Shown here: positions 44,156 through 55,100 of the stretch, piece after piece
Position numbering within the stretch: position 1 is the stretch's first letter
How the letters are laid out: every line of letters begins with the position of its first letter
Origin: Microcyclospora pomicola
Lineage: Eukaryota > Ascomycota > Dothideomycetes > Capnodiales
Assembly (NCBI GenBank): GCA_002786065.1
Contig: NHNY01000009.1
Coordinates: forward strand, 372,001 to 436,000
Direction of reading: 5' to 3'
Length of the DNA stretch: 64,000 bases
Position numbers and translations under genes: made by a program
Notes under the pieces: model-generated
The model's input: the letters and a program-made list of their open reading frames with translations, nothing else
Told to the model about the DNA's origin: nothing
Databases searched by the model: none

Positions 44156-46012
44156 ATGGCTATCGTAGATCAAGCACTCCCCGACGCCCTTGGCAAGGAC
44201 CTCGATGTCCATTCCACGATTCCGCCAACTCTTCCTCATGACATACCACGCTCGCCTATGGATCCGCCCATGCCTACAATCTCTACTTGGGAGAATCCGA
44301 ATGGTGCAGCCGAGCCTCACGCTCGAGCCGACGAGATCATCCGCCAAGTCGAGTTCTACTTCAGCGATGAGAACCTACCCGGCGATGCACATCTACTCGC
44401 ACTGGCAGGTGGCGATGGCAATGGACCAGTCCACCGCCGCGACATCCTCTCCTTCCGGAAGATGAAGCCGTTCCGACCATGGCCCAGCGTGAAAGCTGCA
44501 CTGGAGCAGAGCACACAGATTGAGATCGTTGGTGAACAGTTCGTTAAGCGAAGATTCCCCCTGACAGTGCCCTTACGCGTGCAGCCCCGTTCGATGCCCG
44601 AGCGTACCCGGAAGAGCATCGCGGTTGAGGATCCGACGTACTCTAAGAACATGTTGAAGCCGACAGGATTCGAACCGAATGCGACGCAGGGACCCATCAC
44701 GCCTGCAGAATATGAAGAAGATCGAACTGCGTTCGATCCCGAGGAGTCGTTCATGTTCCGCATGGAGAATGCTGTGAACCGCTACAACGCTCGGCGCAAG
44801 ATGCATCAGGAAACGCTGCAGGTGTTCCACCGGTTCATCATGTACGGCGGCTTTGAGGGTGGTCGACAGTTCACTGGCGGAGCGACCAAGAAGCAGATGG
44901 TTCGGGAAGGACTAGAGCAAGACGAGATCGAGCGCATGACCGCTTACTTCGGCGTCAATGCGGCTGTGGGGGATGAGTTCATCGATAAGGATGAGCATCA
45001 GGCTGGTGACAAGGAAAGCAAATGGGTGGTCGACTTCGAAGGGATCGCAAAGGCATTTCTCTCGAACCAGTTCATGATCTATTGGGATTGGTATGTTGCC
45101 GAGAACGTCACGCTCGCGACTAATGTGCTCCGAAACTTCTACGGCTATCTTTTGCTACATGATGTTTGCCCAGAATACAAGCAAGATATCTTGCAAGCAC
45201 AGGATGTCTGCGACATAGCGAAGGATGAATTCAAACACCTAGCTGTGATGGATCAGCGGATGCCCGGCAATTTCAGCGTCGCCTGCTCAACGCTGTTCGG
45301 AGGCCACTTCGCGGCTCTCTACAGAACACCGGACAAGAGTGCAGCCTGGACTTTGTCGGGCGACAACATCGGGATGTCACACAATGATGCTTGTCTGATC
45401 TTCATGGCGGCTATGACGGTTTACGGTTCCCCTGAGCAGTGCAGCGTCCTCAGAGAGTACAAGCAGTTCCAGATTGTCTCCAGCGAAGAAGTCGGGCTTG
45501 AGGTAGTCAGGGTCGAACAGGTCACAGAAACGGCACGTCAACTCTATGATGACCCCAAACTGAAGAACACGATCATCCGTCCGATCGGCAAGCTGATCTG
45601 CAAGCGATGGAAGCTGCCCTTCCAAGCCCCACGCGACCTACCGAAGTGGAAACTCGAGCTCGACAAGAAACATGAAGAGTCCGGCGAGGAGCTCGAGTTC
45701 TTGCTAGACGACGATCTACTCCAGCACTGCTATCCAGGATTCAAGATGGCTGCCACGGTGAACGAGCTCGACATCGGGGTGCGATGGATCGACCGTATCG
45801 ACAGCACGTTTCCCAGCTTCTACGTCTGGCTACCAAACGAATTTATCGCCGACTACAAGGAGCCCGGCCCGCCCAAGTCGTGGATGGCCAAGGCGAATAT
45901 GAAGGCGGCTGGCGTTGACGGAGTGGAATCGGCGGAACCGGCGGAGCGTGAACCTGGACATGAACATGCGCTCGATAGCATTCCAGAAGAAGCTGTGGAT
46001 GATGAGGTCTGA
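44156..46012 (+). CDS. La-motif plus Arb1 domain RNAi protein
   Basis: This is an intronless 618-aa protein. Residues 58-135 form a La motif: IIRQVEFYFSDENLPGD, a spacer with DILSFRKMK, then VKAALEQSTQIEIVGEQFVKRR, which aligns along its length with the genuine La winged helix. Residues from about 155 to 590 match Arb1 (PF09692), with FHRFIMYGGFEGGRQFTGG, DFEGIAKAFLSNQF and the C-terminal VRWIDRIDSTFPSFYVWLP. Arb1 is a subunit of the Argonaute siRNA chaperone complex, which holds Ago1 with duplex siRNA and supports heterochromatin assembly in fission yeast. The La motif suggests binding of 3' oligo-U or other small RNA ends. The start is at MAIVDQAL with an ideal GCCATGG context. Confidence 0.85.
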   Translation: MAIVDQALPDALGKDLDVHSTIPPTLPHDIPRSPMDPPMPTISTWENPNGAAEPHARADEIIRQVEFYFSDENLPGDAHLLALAGGDGNGPVHRRDILSFRKMKPFRPWPSVKAALEQSTQIEIVGEQFVKRRFPLTVPLRVQPRSMPERTRKSIAVEDPTYSKNMLKPTGFEPNATQGPITPAEYEEDRTAFDPEESFMFRMENAVNRYNARRKMHQETLQVFHRFIMYGGFEGGRQFTGGATKKQMVREGLEQDEIERMTAYFGVNAAVGDEFIDKDEHQAGDKESKWVVDFEGIAKAFLSNQFMIYWDWYVAENVTLATNVLRNFYGYLLLHDVCPEYKQDILQAQDVCDIAKDEFKHLAVMDQRMPGNFSVACSTLFGGHFAALYRTPDKSAAWTLSGDNIGMSHNDACLIFMAAMTVYGSPEQCSVLREYKQFQIVSSEEVGLEVVRVEQVTETARQLYDDPKLKNTIIRPIGKLICKRWKLPFQAPRDLPKWKLELDKKHEESGEELEFLLDDDLLQHCYPGFKMAATVNELDIGVRWIDRIDSTFPSFYVWLPNEFIADYKEPGPPKSWMAKANMKAAGVDGVESAEPAEREPGHEHALDSIPEEAVDDEV

Positions 46013-46398
46013 GATCAGGCCAGTATCATCTCGCGGTCGCGTGATCCATTGATCTGCGAACCGAAATGCTTCGCCAACCAGCAACAAGTCATCCATTCGA
46101 ATAGGTGGAGTTGGACTCACGAAACACGGCTCGGCGATATCGGACTACAATGAAGGTGGGGTCCCGTGGTGGGGTAGGAATTGCGTCCCAAAACATCATC
46201 CGGATGACGCTGAAACCACATCAGCTCTTAGCTCTGCGCGGCCGGCAAGAGATGGAACGACAGCACATCTGTATCTCGTAAGCAGAAGCTGATTCATCGT
46301 CAAGTCCAGCACGGAGATAACTCAATTGCATTTCACCTTACCAAACCTCCACTACCATTTCCAATCCCCCTACAAACCATCTCTCCTCCTCCCATCGC
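46013..46398. promoter_or_regulatory. Promoter region of the quinone oxidoreductase gene
   Basis: 386 bp between the La-Arb1 stop and the oxidoreductase start. The last 70 bases are strongly pyrimidine-rich, a common fungal leader and transcription-start feature. Confidence 0.5.
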
Positions 46399-47642
46399 AT
46401 GTCGTTTCAACCCCTCCTCAAAGCCACCGCTCTCCGCTCCCTCCGCGCCTCCTCCAAGACATATATCCAGCGCCTCGCGAACATCTCCTCCCACCTGCCC
46501 TCTTCAAGCTCTCCTAGGACCACCTCACGAGCCTTCCAAACCACAGCCGCGCGCAACATGGCGTCCATCCCCTCCACCATGAAAGCCGTCGTGATGGACA
46601 AGACCGGCGGCGTCGACGTGCTGCAGTACAAGACCGATGTCCCCGTGCCAGAACCCAAGGAGGGCCAGGTGTTGATCAAGAACGACGTCGTCGGGATCAA
46701 CTTCATTGATACGTAAGTCAGGCTTTCATTCCAGTATATCAGTACCTACTCGTCGAGACGTTGTCGTGTGATGCTGACACTCATATCCCGGAATGAAGAT
46801 ACTTCCGCACCGGCCTCTATCCCCCGCCGTACTTCCCCTACATCCTCGGCCGCGAGGGTGCCGGCACCATCGTGCGCGCCGCGGCGTCCGGTGAGCTCCA
46901 CGGGCTGAAGGAGGGCGATCGCGTCGTCTACCTGGCCGAAGCGGCGTATGGCGAGTACACGCCCGCACCCGCCGCCAAAGTCTACAAGCTGCCAGCGAAC
47001 GTCGACTCTACGTTAGCTGCGGCGGCGCTGCTGCAGGGCCTCACGGCGCTGACGATGATCCGGCAGAGCTACCACGTCAACAAGGGCGACTGGGTGCTGG
47101 TACACGCGGCGGCGGGCGGGACAGGGCTGTGGTTGGTGCAGCTGCTGGCCGCGGTGGGCGCCAACATCATCGGCACGGCGTCGACGGAGGACAAGATCGC
47201 GCTGGCACGGAAGGCGGGCGCACAGCATCTGATCAACTACACCAAGGAGGATGTCAAGACGAAGGTGGACGAGCTGACGAAAGGGCAGGGGGTGATTGCG
47301 GTGTTTGACGGGGTGGGCAAGAGCACATTCGATCTATCGCTGGACTGCTTGGCGCGCAACGGCAGTCTGGTGTCGTTTGGCAATGCGTCGGGCGCGGTGC
47401 CGGACGTCAAGGTCTCGCGCTTGAGCCCGAAGAACGCCAAATTGATGCGGCCGACGCTGTTTGTGTCGATCGCGACGCGCGAGCTGTATGAGACGTATGC
47501 GAAGGAGCTGTTTGAGGAGTTCATCGGCAAGGTCGATGTGAAGATTCACGAGACATACCCCTTGAGCAAGGTGGCGCAGGCACACAATGACCTTGAAGGG
47601 AGGGTGACCACGGGAAAGCTTTTGCTGGACCCCAGCAAGTAG
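46399..47642 (+). CDS. Zeta-crystallin-type NADPH quinone oxidoreductase
   Basis: Exons are 46399-46712 and 46799-47642 (86-nt intron, GTAAGT donor, CTGAC branch), giving 385 aa. The core is the medium-chain reductase fold without zinc ligands: MKAVVMDKTGGVDVLQYK, then NFIDTYFRTGLYP across the splice, then the NADPH-binding AAAGGTGLWLVQLL. It ends in the GKLLLDP block, as in yeast Zta1. It reduces quinones by one electron with NADPH and may bind AU-rich RNA, as zeta-crystallins do. The first 50 or so residues are Arg/Ser/Thr-rich without acids, a mitochondrial presequence. An internal ATG (46558) restores the standard cytosolic start. It is convergent with the short-chain dehydrogenase, 175 bp apart. 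Confidence 0.92.
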
Positions 47643-47817
47643 AATGGCCTTGTAGGCAGTGCGGATATGCAACGCTGTATAGTCATGATATGCTCCGGGA
47701 CGACCTGTATGTAGTAGTGTACATCGGAAATCACGATCTTCTGTGGAGGTTCCCTGGTCCACCACCAGCCTATTCCACCAAGATATGTCAGAGACCACAC
47801 TAAGCAAGTAACGTGTT

Positions 47818-48806
47818 TCAACCTTTACGGTGCATGGTCGTCGCCGCGGCCTCCGCGACCAGCGAGTCAGTGCTTGCTCCTCGCACCCACAACTACGCCA
47901 CAGACGAGCATCACTCACCTGATGGTTCGGAAACACCAGCATATCCGCCACGACCACGTTCTCCGGCCGTCCCGCCGCGAACACCACCGTCTCGGCGATG
48001 TCCTCGGGCGTCAGCGGCGTGACACCCTTGTAGACTGCGTCCGCCTTCGCTTTGTCGCCGTAGAACCGCACCACGCTGAACTCCGTCTCCACCTGGCCAG
48101 GGTCAATCTCCATGATCCGGATACGCGTCGAGATGAGCTCTTTCCGGACCGCGTCGGTGAACGTTCGCACCGCGGCTTTGGTTGCGCAGTAGATTGCGCC
48201 GCCGGGGTAACCCTCTCTCCCTGCGATCGAGCCGATGTTGATGATATCGCCCCGCCCGGCGCCTTCGTCCCGAGGCTTCATGCTGCGCAGCACCGTCTGC
48301 GTCATGTTGATCAGCCCCGTCAGGTTGGTCGACATCATGATGGCGATGTCTTCCTCCTTGATGTCGCCCGCCTTGTCCATGCCCCGCACCATGCCGGCAT
48401 TGTTCACCAGCACGTCGATGGCCTGGAACTCTGTCGGGAGATTGGAGATGAAGCTGCGGACGTCGTCGGCATTGCCGACATCCAGCTTCACCGGCAAGAC
48501 TTGGACGCCCGACCCGACCTCTTTGCTGATCTCCGCGGCGATCTCTTTCAGTGTGTCGATGCGTCGTGCGGTCAGGATCAGCTTGAGGTTCTGTGGACTC
48601 GTGCGCGCGAACTCGATGGCGGTTGCTCGGCCGATGCCTGAGCTGGCGCCGGTGACGAGGACGGTCTTGCCGGCGAGGCGCTTGCCCATTGCTGTGGCCA
48701 TGGTTCGGGAGGGCAACTTGATGCGAGGTTGGAGGGGTAGATGGTAAGGACGGAGGAGTGCGGATGTGGTGGTTTGGAGGGTATGTGCGAATCTACGAAG
48801 GTGCAT
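47818..48806 (-). CDS. Short-chain dehydrogenase (YdfG/YMR226C type)
   Basis: Exon 1 is 48806-47919 and exon 2 is 47850-47818, with a 68-nt intron (GTGAGT donor) and 306 aa in total. The Rossmann motif TGASSGIGRAT, NNAG, the catalytic GSIAG Ser, and YCATK (Tyr-x3-Lys) are all present. DPGQVETEFS and the short final exon (AAATTMHRKG) match the NADP-dependent 3-hydroxy acid dehydrogenase group (yeast Ymr226c, bacterial YdfG), which oxidises serine and related hydroxy acids or reduces their semialdehydes. The first 35 residues form a basic presequence (MHLRRFAHTLQ...), with a second ATG at 48701 giving MATAMGKRLAGKTV, so mitochondrial and cytosolic forms are possible. The start lies only 136 bp from the MULE. 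Confidence 0.9.
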
Positions 48807-48933
48807 GTGAAGATTTTAGAAGAAAGATTGTATAAGAAGCTGTGCTGCCTGGTAAATAATACCTCAAAGCAGATGCTGGAGCTGAGAGCAGTAGAGGAGA
48901 TGCTTCTACGCATTGCTCTCCGACTTCGCAGCA

Positions 48934-48942
48934 CAGCTCTAG
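48934..48942. repeat. 9-bp target-site duplication, left
   Basis: CAGCTCTAG directly abuts the left TIR and is repeated exactly at 60,086-60,094 after the right TIR. A 9-bp duplication is the hallmark of Mutator-superfamily insertion. Confidence 0.9.
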
Positions 48943-49038
48943 CGGAAGTGCTAGGGACAGTAGGTCTTTTGGCTAGGGACAGTAGGTTCTAGTAGGTTGT
49001 CCAGTAGGTGCGGGAGCTATTGAAAGCTTGTTCGTTAT
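48943..49038 (+). repeat. MULE terminal inverted repeat, left
   Basis: 96 bp, starting CGGAAGTGCTAGGGACAG, are inverted at 59,990-60,085 with a single G/A mismatch. Inside the TIR, CTAGGGACAGTAGGT occurs twice (48,951 and 48,973). The inner end stops in the centre of a TTCGTT palindrome. Confidence 0.95.
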
Positions 49039-51845
49039 GAAAGAATAGTGCAAAGTGCCAAGAAAATTGATTGGATACTGCTACAGAGAGGAGAGAGCAG
49101 AACAGCTGCTTGTTCGTTTTCAACGAACAAGCCATACCAAAAAAAACCGCTTAGCAGCGCTCCGGCATCTCTACTAACAAGTCCGCACGCTGCGCAGCTA
49201 AACTAAGACGACGGCGCTGCTTACCACGCTTATAAAGCACAGTAAAACTGATAGGGGCACTGAACAACTTGATTACTAAGTCGTAGAGGAGGTAGCAGAC
49301 TAGGCGAGCAAGCTTCTATAGTCTTTATTAGTCGTTTAAAACAAACAGCTATTAGTATTATATACCGAGATCCTGCTAGCGGCAGTCCGCTCCGCCTACA
49401 GACTAACACCTACAACCTACGCCTTAACTATCGCCTTATTATAGAAGTAACTATAGGGTATTAGATCCTATAGGTCGGTACCTACTAGGAGCTTATCCCT
49501 AGTAGGTATACGATTATTAATAGCGTAGCAGCCGACGTACTTCGGCAAAGAACGGCCCTAGCGCTAGAAATAAGCACTACAAACATTAGTTACTGTTCGT
49601 TACTAACGAATAGGAAGTAGTACTTACCGAAGCTCGTCCTCCGAACTAGCCGTAGGGTTAGATAGCTACGAGGCGGGGCCCTAGCGCGCTACGTACGCCT
49701 AGCACGCACGCTTCTCTGTAGTAGAGAGGGTTAGCTAGATACTATAACAGTTAGTTACTATTTGTTACAAACAAAGAGTAAGTAGAACTAACCGGTCTAA
49801 CTTGTTAATCTAGGCTACTTCTTAGATAGGGCGCGAGGGGGAGTAGGCAGTGAAGCTAGGCTACTATATATAGCTAGAAGGATTTAGCGGCTAGATAATA
49901 GACGCTATACTGTTATTGCTGTTATTGTTGTTGTTGCTATTGTTGTTGCTGTTGCTGTTAATGTTAATCGTTTTAAACGAATAGGGGGAAGAAAACTACG
50001 AAACTAAAGGAAGAAGGAAAATAAAGGTATGACTAGTTGTATATATAGAGAAGCTTAACAATAGGACTTACTAACAATAGAATAAGAGTGTAAGAGTTGT
50101 AGTTACATTTGATTATGTAGGTAGTTAACGATAGAACAATAGGAGAGGTTTAAAGCCTATTATTATTTTTAAGGCCTAGTCGTTTAAAACGAACAGGCTA
50201 TTATAGTTAATATTAACGTACGGGGGTCTTAAAGGATGTTAGTGCAGCATATGCTAATTGCCTTATAGGTAACAATAGCTAGAGGAAGCTATTGTTCTGC
50301 TATAATAGTGGCATCTAGCTGTTTGTTTTAAACGAACAGGCCTAAGATTGCTACTAGTATAGCTAAGGGTGCGGCAGCTAATATAGCTAATAGTATAGGT
50401 AATATCCCTACGGTTACTAAGGTCCCTAAGGTTGCTAGGGTTGCTAGTACTGCTAGTTCGTTTAAAGCGAAGAGACTAGTAGGTCTGCAGCTATATGCTC
50501 GAGCGCTTGCTATAGATATAACAGTAGATTAGGCACGCTATAGCCGATGTTTACAGTTAAAGAATGACCTTAATTAATACTTACTTAAGACGAGTAACCT
50601 AGTAAGGGCAATTGTAGGTTAATAGTTGATAAATACCCTTAGGTAGTGTTCGTTACAGACGAAGGGATAACCTTTAAACGAACCCTACGTAGTTTGGCGG
50701 TCCTCTAATAGCTAGCTACAACCTCTTCTATAACGAGAGGTTCTCGTCTGTTGCTATTAACACTAGTACTAGTCTCCCTCTGTTGTGTTAATCGTTGTAC
50801 TAATCGTTTAAAACGAGCAATCGTGCTTAGTTTAAGGATGATCTCCGGCCTTTCTTTAAAGGTCTCCTCCGCTAGTTTAATTAGCTAATAGCGATTAAAG
50901 TATAATGTCTATAACAATTGCTTCTTAAGTTTAAGGTCTCGTAAGGTATGTCTATAAGGGAGACTAGTAGACCTATAAAAAACCCCGGAGCATAGCTCTT
51001 CTAGTACCTCTTCGCCTGTTCGTTATAAACGAACAATAGCTTCTACTTCCCTGCTTACGAGGGTATGCTACGCTTCGAGCGTGCGAAGAGCATTCTGCTA
51101 TACCTTGCGCTAGACGCTAGCAAATAAGCGACTGTTTATTAAAAGAAGGCCCTAATAGTCTTCGTTTTAAACGAACTGCTAGACCTTAATCGCTCTCCCT
51201 TACTACTAAGGAATAAGGCGTTTAATAAATCCGAGGATATTACTCCGAGAGTTCTAAAGCTACTTCTTTATTACTACGTAAGAACCTTCTACTTAAGAGG
51301 TAGATTGTATTCTAAAGTAGATGAATTGATTCACCTTATAGTTAAGTAGCAAGTCGTTATAAACAAACTAATGCCGCTAGAGATAATCCTATCCCTTTAG
51401 CTAGTTCGTTTGTAACGAATAGCAGACCTTATTAAATGCTGCTTTGTCTTTCGCGTAGATTACTTACTAGTATAGGCTGTAAAACTCTGTAGTATTATTA
51501 GTGTTAACGAGCTAGCTATTGTCGTCTACTCGTATGCCGCGATGTGCTCGTATATAAGCATACACATCCTTATTAGCATACTATACATAAAGACGCCGGT
51601 TTAACATAGGGAATGTAGTCTTAAGGGCGTTAAGACAGGCCTAGTTACGGTCTATTACAAACAGCTTTAGAGCGTTTATTTGTTCTAAACGAAGAAGCTT
51701 ATCAAACTACTAGAGAGCCTACATAAAATCCTCCTCTTTCTTACTAGGGAGAAAGTATATAGCTACGTTAATTGTATAGTTAGTGCTAGTAATCCCGCAG
51801 ATGTTAAGTAGTAGCCGGTTATATCTGTTCGTTTTATACGTATAG
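49030..51845. repeat. Dispersed 17-19 nt palindrome, left arm
   Basis: The consensus is TGTTCGTTNNNAACGAACA: two 7-8 bp arms around exactly three bases. Copies start near 49030, 49111, 49331, 49595, 49759, 49968, 50179, 50321, 50456, 50648, 50803, 51018, 51162, 51353, 51404 and 51826. Weaker matches near 51649 and 51679 look like ordinary transposase codons. The best copies (49111, 50321, 51018) have nearly perfect arms. Spacing is roughly 50-420 bp, commonly 140-220 bp. Copies at 51353 and 51404 lie in transposase coding sequence in different reading frames. Confidence 0.8.
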
Positions 51846-51938
51846 TTAAGCAAGACAACGTTATAGAACTGCTAGAAGAGTGTTATTAAATAGGGATAGG
51901 CAATGAATAGCCGGTTAAGCTTACGCTCTTTGTTAATA
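49151..51938 (-). pseudogene. MULE transposase, DDE core and C-terminal part
   Basis: Read on the minus strand. The stretch at 51,875-51,819 gives VVLLNYTYKTNRYN, the MULE core where family members have LDCTYKTN; the first catalytic Asp is Asn here. NICGITSTNYT and FLPSKKEEDF follow. The stretch at 51,658-51,644 gives VIDRN (the second catalytic block, VTDRD in relatives), and 51,306-51,262 gives a VEGSYVVIKK block matching the family motif SRVEGSH. In-frame TAG/TAA codons sit where Gln or Trp is expected. The last stretch (about 49,240-49,151) is clean and ends KRGKQRRRLSLAAQRAD..C-stop, a basic tail. The Gypsy insertion separates it from the N-terminal part. Confidence 0.75.
49912..49965 (+). 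repeat. GTT/GCT trinucleotide microsatellite
   Basis: About 50 bp of alternating GTT and GCT triplets in the left arm of the MULE. On the minus strand this would read as an Asn/Ser or Gln-rich run. Confidence 0.75.
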
Positions 51939-51943
51939 ACGTG

Positions 51944-52159
51944 TATAAGGCCCCTTTCCTACTTAAAGTAAGGTTGAAGTTACGTGTCTCTAGTCTTAGC
52001 ATAAAGCGACACTTCGGTACGCGACCTACGTACCTCGTACGCTTTATAGATTATTCTCGGTAGTAACTGTATTATACTATTACTCCCCTACTTCTATGTA
52101 CTACGCTATCCTTTAGCATCTAGAAGCTACGCCTTAGTAGCCTATTACTGCCTCTTACA
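51944..52159 (+). repeat. 5' LTR of Gypsy element
   Basis: 216 bp, nearly identical to 58,928-59,143 (7 transitions). It starts TATAAGG and ends CCTCTTACA or equivalent, so the ends are inverted copies of each other, as expected of an LTR. It is flanked by the 5-bp duplication ACGTR. Confidence 0.93.
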
Positions 52160-55100
52160 ATTATAATCTATCTTTTAAGGAACATAGCCTAGTATATAGG
52201 ATAGAGGACATTTAGGAGATAGAAGGGCATAGCACCTATAAAAACCCTATAGAGACAACTGCGAGCGACACTATATAAGACGTAAGCGCGACGCTAGAAG
52301 AGCGCTTACACATCGCGCAGGAAAAGCGGGATCGTCTTATTATATAACGAGAGCTGTAGAGGGTAGAGGAAGAAGTAGCTATGCTTAAGAGAGGCAATAG
52401 CATCCCTAATAGCCTCCCTGATCATCTCTAAACTAGCTTAGCTATTACTACACTAAGATTCTTAGAACTTACTTCGAGTCTAGTAAGAAGCGCCGTATAG
52501 TCGCTACGTAAGCGTACGACTAGCGACGAAGAAGATAATGCGCAACCGCGTTTTAAAAAGCGGGACACTAAGCTAAAGGACTTAGATAAATACTATAGTA
52601 AGAGCATTAAGGAATATCGTAACTACGTACGCGATACAGAGCTTGCTACTATAAACGCTCTAGGAGCCTTCCTTATAGAAGAAAATCTTATTACTTAGGC
52701 TATGTAGTTTCTTAAGAGAGACCCGAAAGAAACCTAGTAGTCGGAGTATAAGCGACTAAAGAGCGTAGGTATCGCGCTTAACTAGGAACACTACAAGGCA
52801 TTTCTGCTAGATATCTAGGCAGACCTAGTTAATCGTAGTATAGAGGCAAGCTAGCAATATAAGAAAGCGGAGCAACGAGAGGGCTAATCTATAAGGGCCT
52901 TCGCTACCTTTCTTAAGATACTAGAAGCGTAGCTCCCCCTATACACCGAGGCGCAACGTATGTAATACCTGTTTATAGGAATAAGGCCAGAATTAAGGGC
53001 TTCTCTCTCTAACTATATAGTGATCCCTAACATAAGGGAGAAATTAATTACTGTCGTAACTACTATAGAGACGAATATACGCCCTACTAGAGGCGCACGA
53101 TTAGGATACGGTCGCATAACCGGAGTGTTATACTGTAGTCCTCGAGTCTCCTAAAGGACTCGAGGGAGTAGCAAATCGACGTACCCGACTCGCGCGCGCG
53201 ACGAGCGTCGCGCGCTAGAGCCGCGCAAGTATAACAACGATATAGCTATAGCACCTAAACTAGGCACTTGTTAGACCTGTAGAGAATTAGGTTATATCTT
53301 CCCTAACTATCTAAAGAAGAGGAAGGGTAGAAATCCTAATAGGACCCCTGTTAACTATGTTAAGGTAAGAAAAGCCTAAGCGCTTTACAAAGTATAGCTA
53401 ATGTACAGCGTAGGGTAATCGAAAAATTATCGGCTATAGAACGTAAGTATAGCGCGCAACGCGCGTATAGCAGCGAGACCGCACTTACAGCTATCCTTAA
53501 TCCTAGTGCAGCTATTACCCTAATTAATTAAGGGACAGCAGTAGACCTTAGTCTTAACCTAATCTCTAGCGACCTTCCTACGCTAGGATAGATAGGCGGC
53601 GAACGTAAGCATTGTTACGCTACGTACGAGATACGCGTACGAATAGTAGACGACTATAGTGCGTAGCGCGACATAGACTTCGTAGTATATAGGGTAGACC
53701 GTAAAGGAAGCGCTCTACTACTAGGTATGTATACCCTCTATAAATATAGTATTAACCTAGACTGTCTAGCTTAGACCTTTAGATATAGGCTAAGTAGTAA
53801 GGAAGATATCTAATATATAGAGGTAGAAGACTTTAATATAGATAAGGTAGTATTCCTTAGGCTCGTTGTTACTAATACACCTGTAGCGTAAGTGCGCGCG
53901 ATAAGCGACGTACTTCCGCTAGAACTTATAGAGAATATAGAAGTGTTTAATAGCGACAAGGCATCCTTATTACTATCGCATCGACAAACAGACTATCGAA
54001 TCGATATTATAGAAGGCAAGGAGCCTCTATATAGGCTACTATATAACCTATTAGAGCGCGAACTGCGCCTATTACACAAGTATCTTAAAGAGAATCTTAC
54101 GAGTAGTAGGATACGCTATAGCTACAGCCTAGCAGGGGCCCTAATCCTGTTCGTTCCTAAGAAGGATAGTACCCTTAGACTATGTGTTAATTATCGTAGT
54201 CTAAATGCAGTAACCGTTAAGAATAGGTGCCTGCTACTATTAATCGCGGAGACACTCGATCGCTTATCGGGCGTATATTACTATACGACCCTCGATCTTC
54301 GAGAGGCCTACTACAGGATTAGAATTAATCCTAGAGATAAATAGAAAACAGCCTTTCGCACCTACTATAGGCACTTCGAATACCTAGTAATGCCCTTCGG
54401 ACTTATAAACGCACCTACGACCTTCTAGTCGTACATTAATCGTGCGCTAGCAGGGCTGCTAGACACTGTGTGTATAGTCTATTTAGATAACATCTTGATC
54501 TTTATATATAGCGAGGATATCGCGATGTACTAGCGCGCGATTAACAAAGTACTTAAGAGACTTAAGCGACACGAACTGTACGTGAAATTGTCGAAATGCA
54601 CCTTCGCTACGAAGGAAGTATCGTTCCTAGGCTTTATTGTAAGCACTAAGGGAGTTACTATAGATGCCTTTAAGGTAGAGACTATTACTACCTAGCTAGA
54701 GCCTAAAAGCGTAAAGGAACTATAGACGTTCTTAGGATTCTCGAATTTCTATTAAAGGTTTGTCGTAGGTTACGCGCGTATTACAGTGCCCCTTATAGAC
54801 CTGCTTAAAGGAAGCAAGGCTTTTAACTAGAGTAGCAATGCTTAAGAAGCGTTCGATAGGCTTAAGACTGCCTATTTAACTACGCCTATTATGCGCTACT
54901 TTAACCTAGCGCGTAAGATCCGCATCGAAACAGATGCATCTAGATTTACGATCTCTAGTATCCTCTTATAGCTGTTTAAGGATAACTAATAGCACCCTAT
55001 TGCCTTTGTCTTAAGGAAGCTTTAAGAAGCAGAGAGAAATTAGGAAACTTATAATTAAGAGCTATTAGCTATTATGTACGCTTTTAAAACATAGCGACAT

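Noticed and set aside
47874-48641. 255-codon plus-strand frame
   Set aside because: It is antisense to the short-chain dehydrogenase, an artefact of GC-rich codons.
51649-51697. Two further weak palindromes
   Set aside because: They fall on ordinary conserved transposase codons and have several mismatches, so I do not count them.
54150-54165. CTGTTCGTTCCTAAG in the Gypsy element as a palindrome copy
   Set aside because: Only one half-site is present and it is conserved reverse-transcriptase coding sequence.
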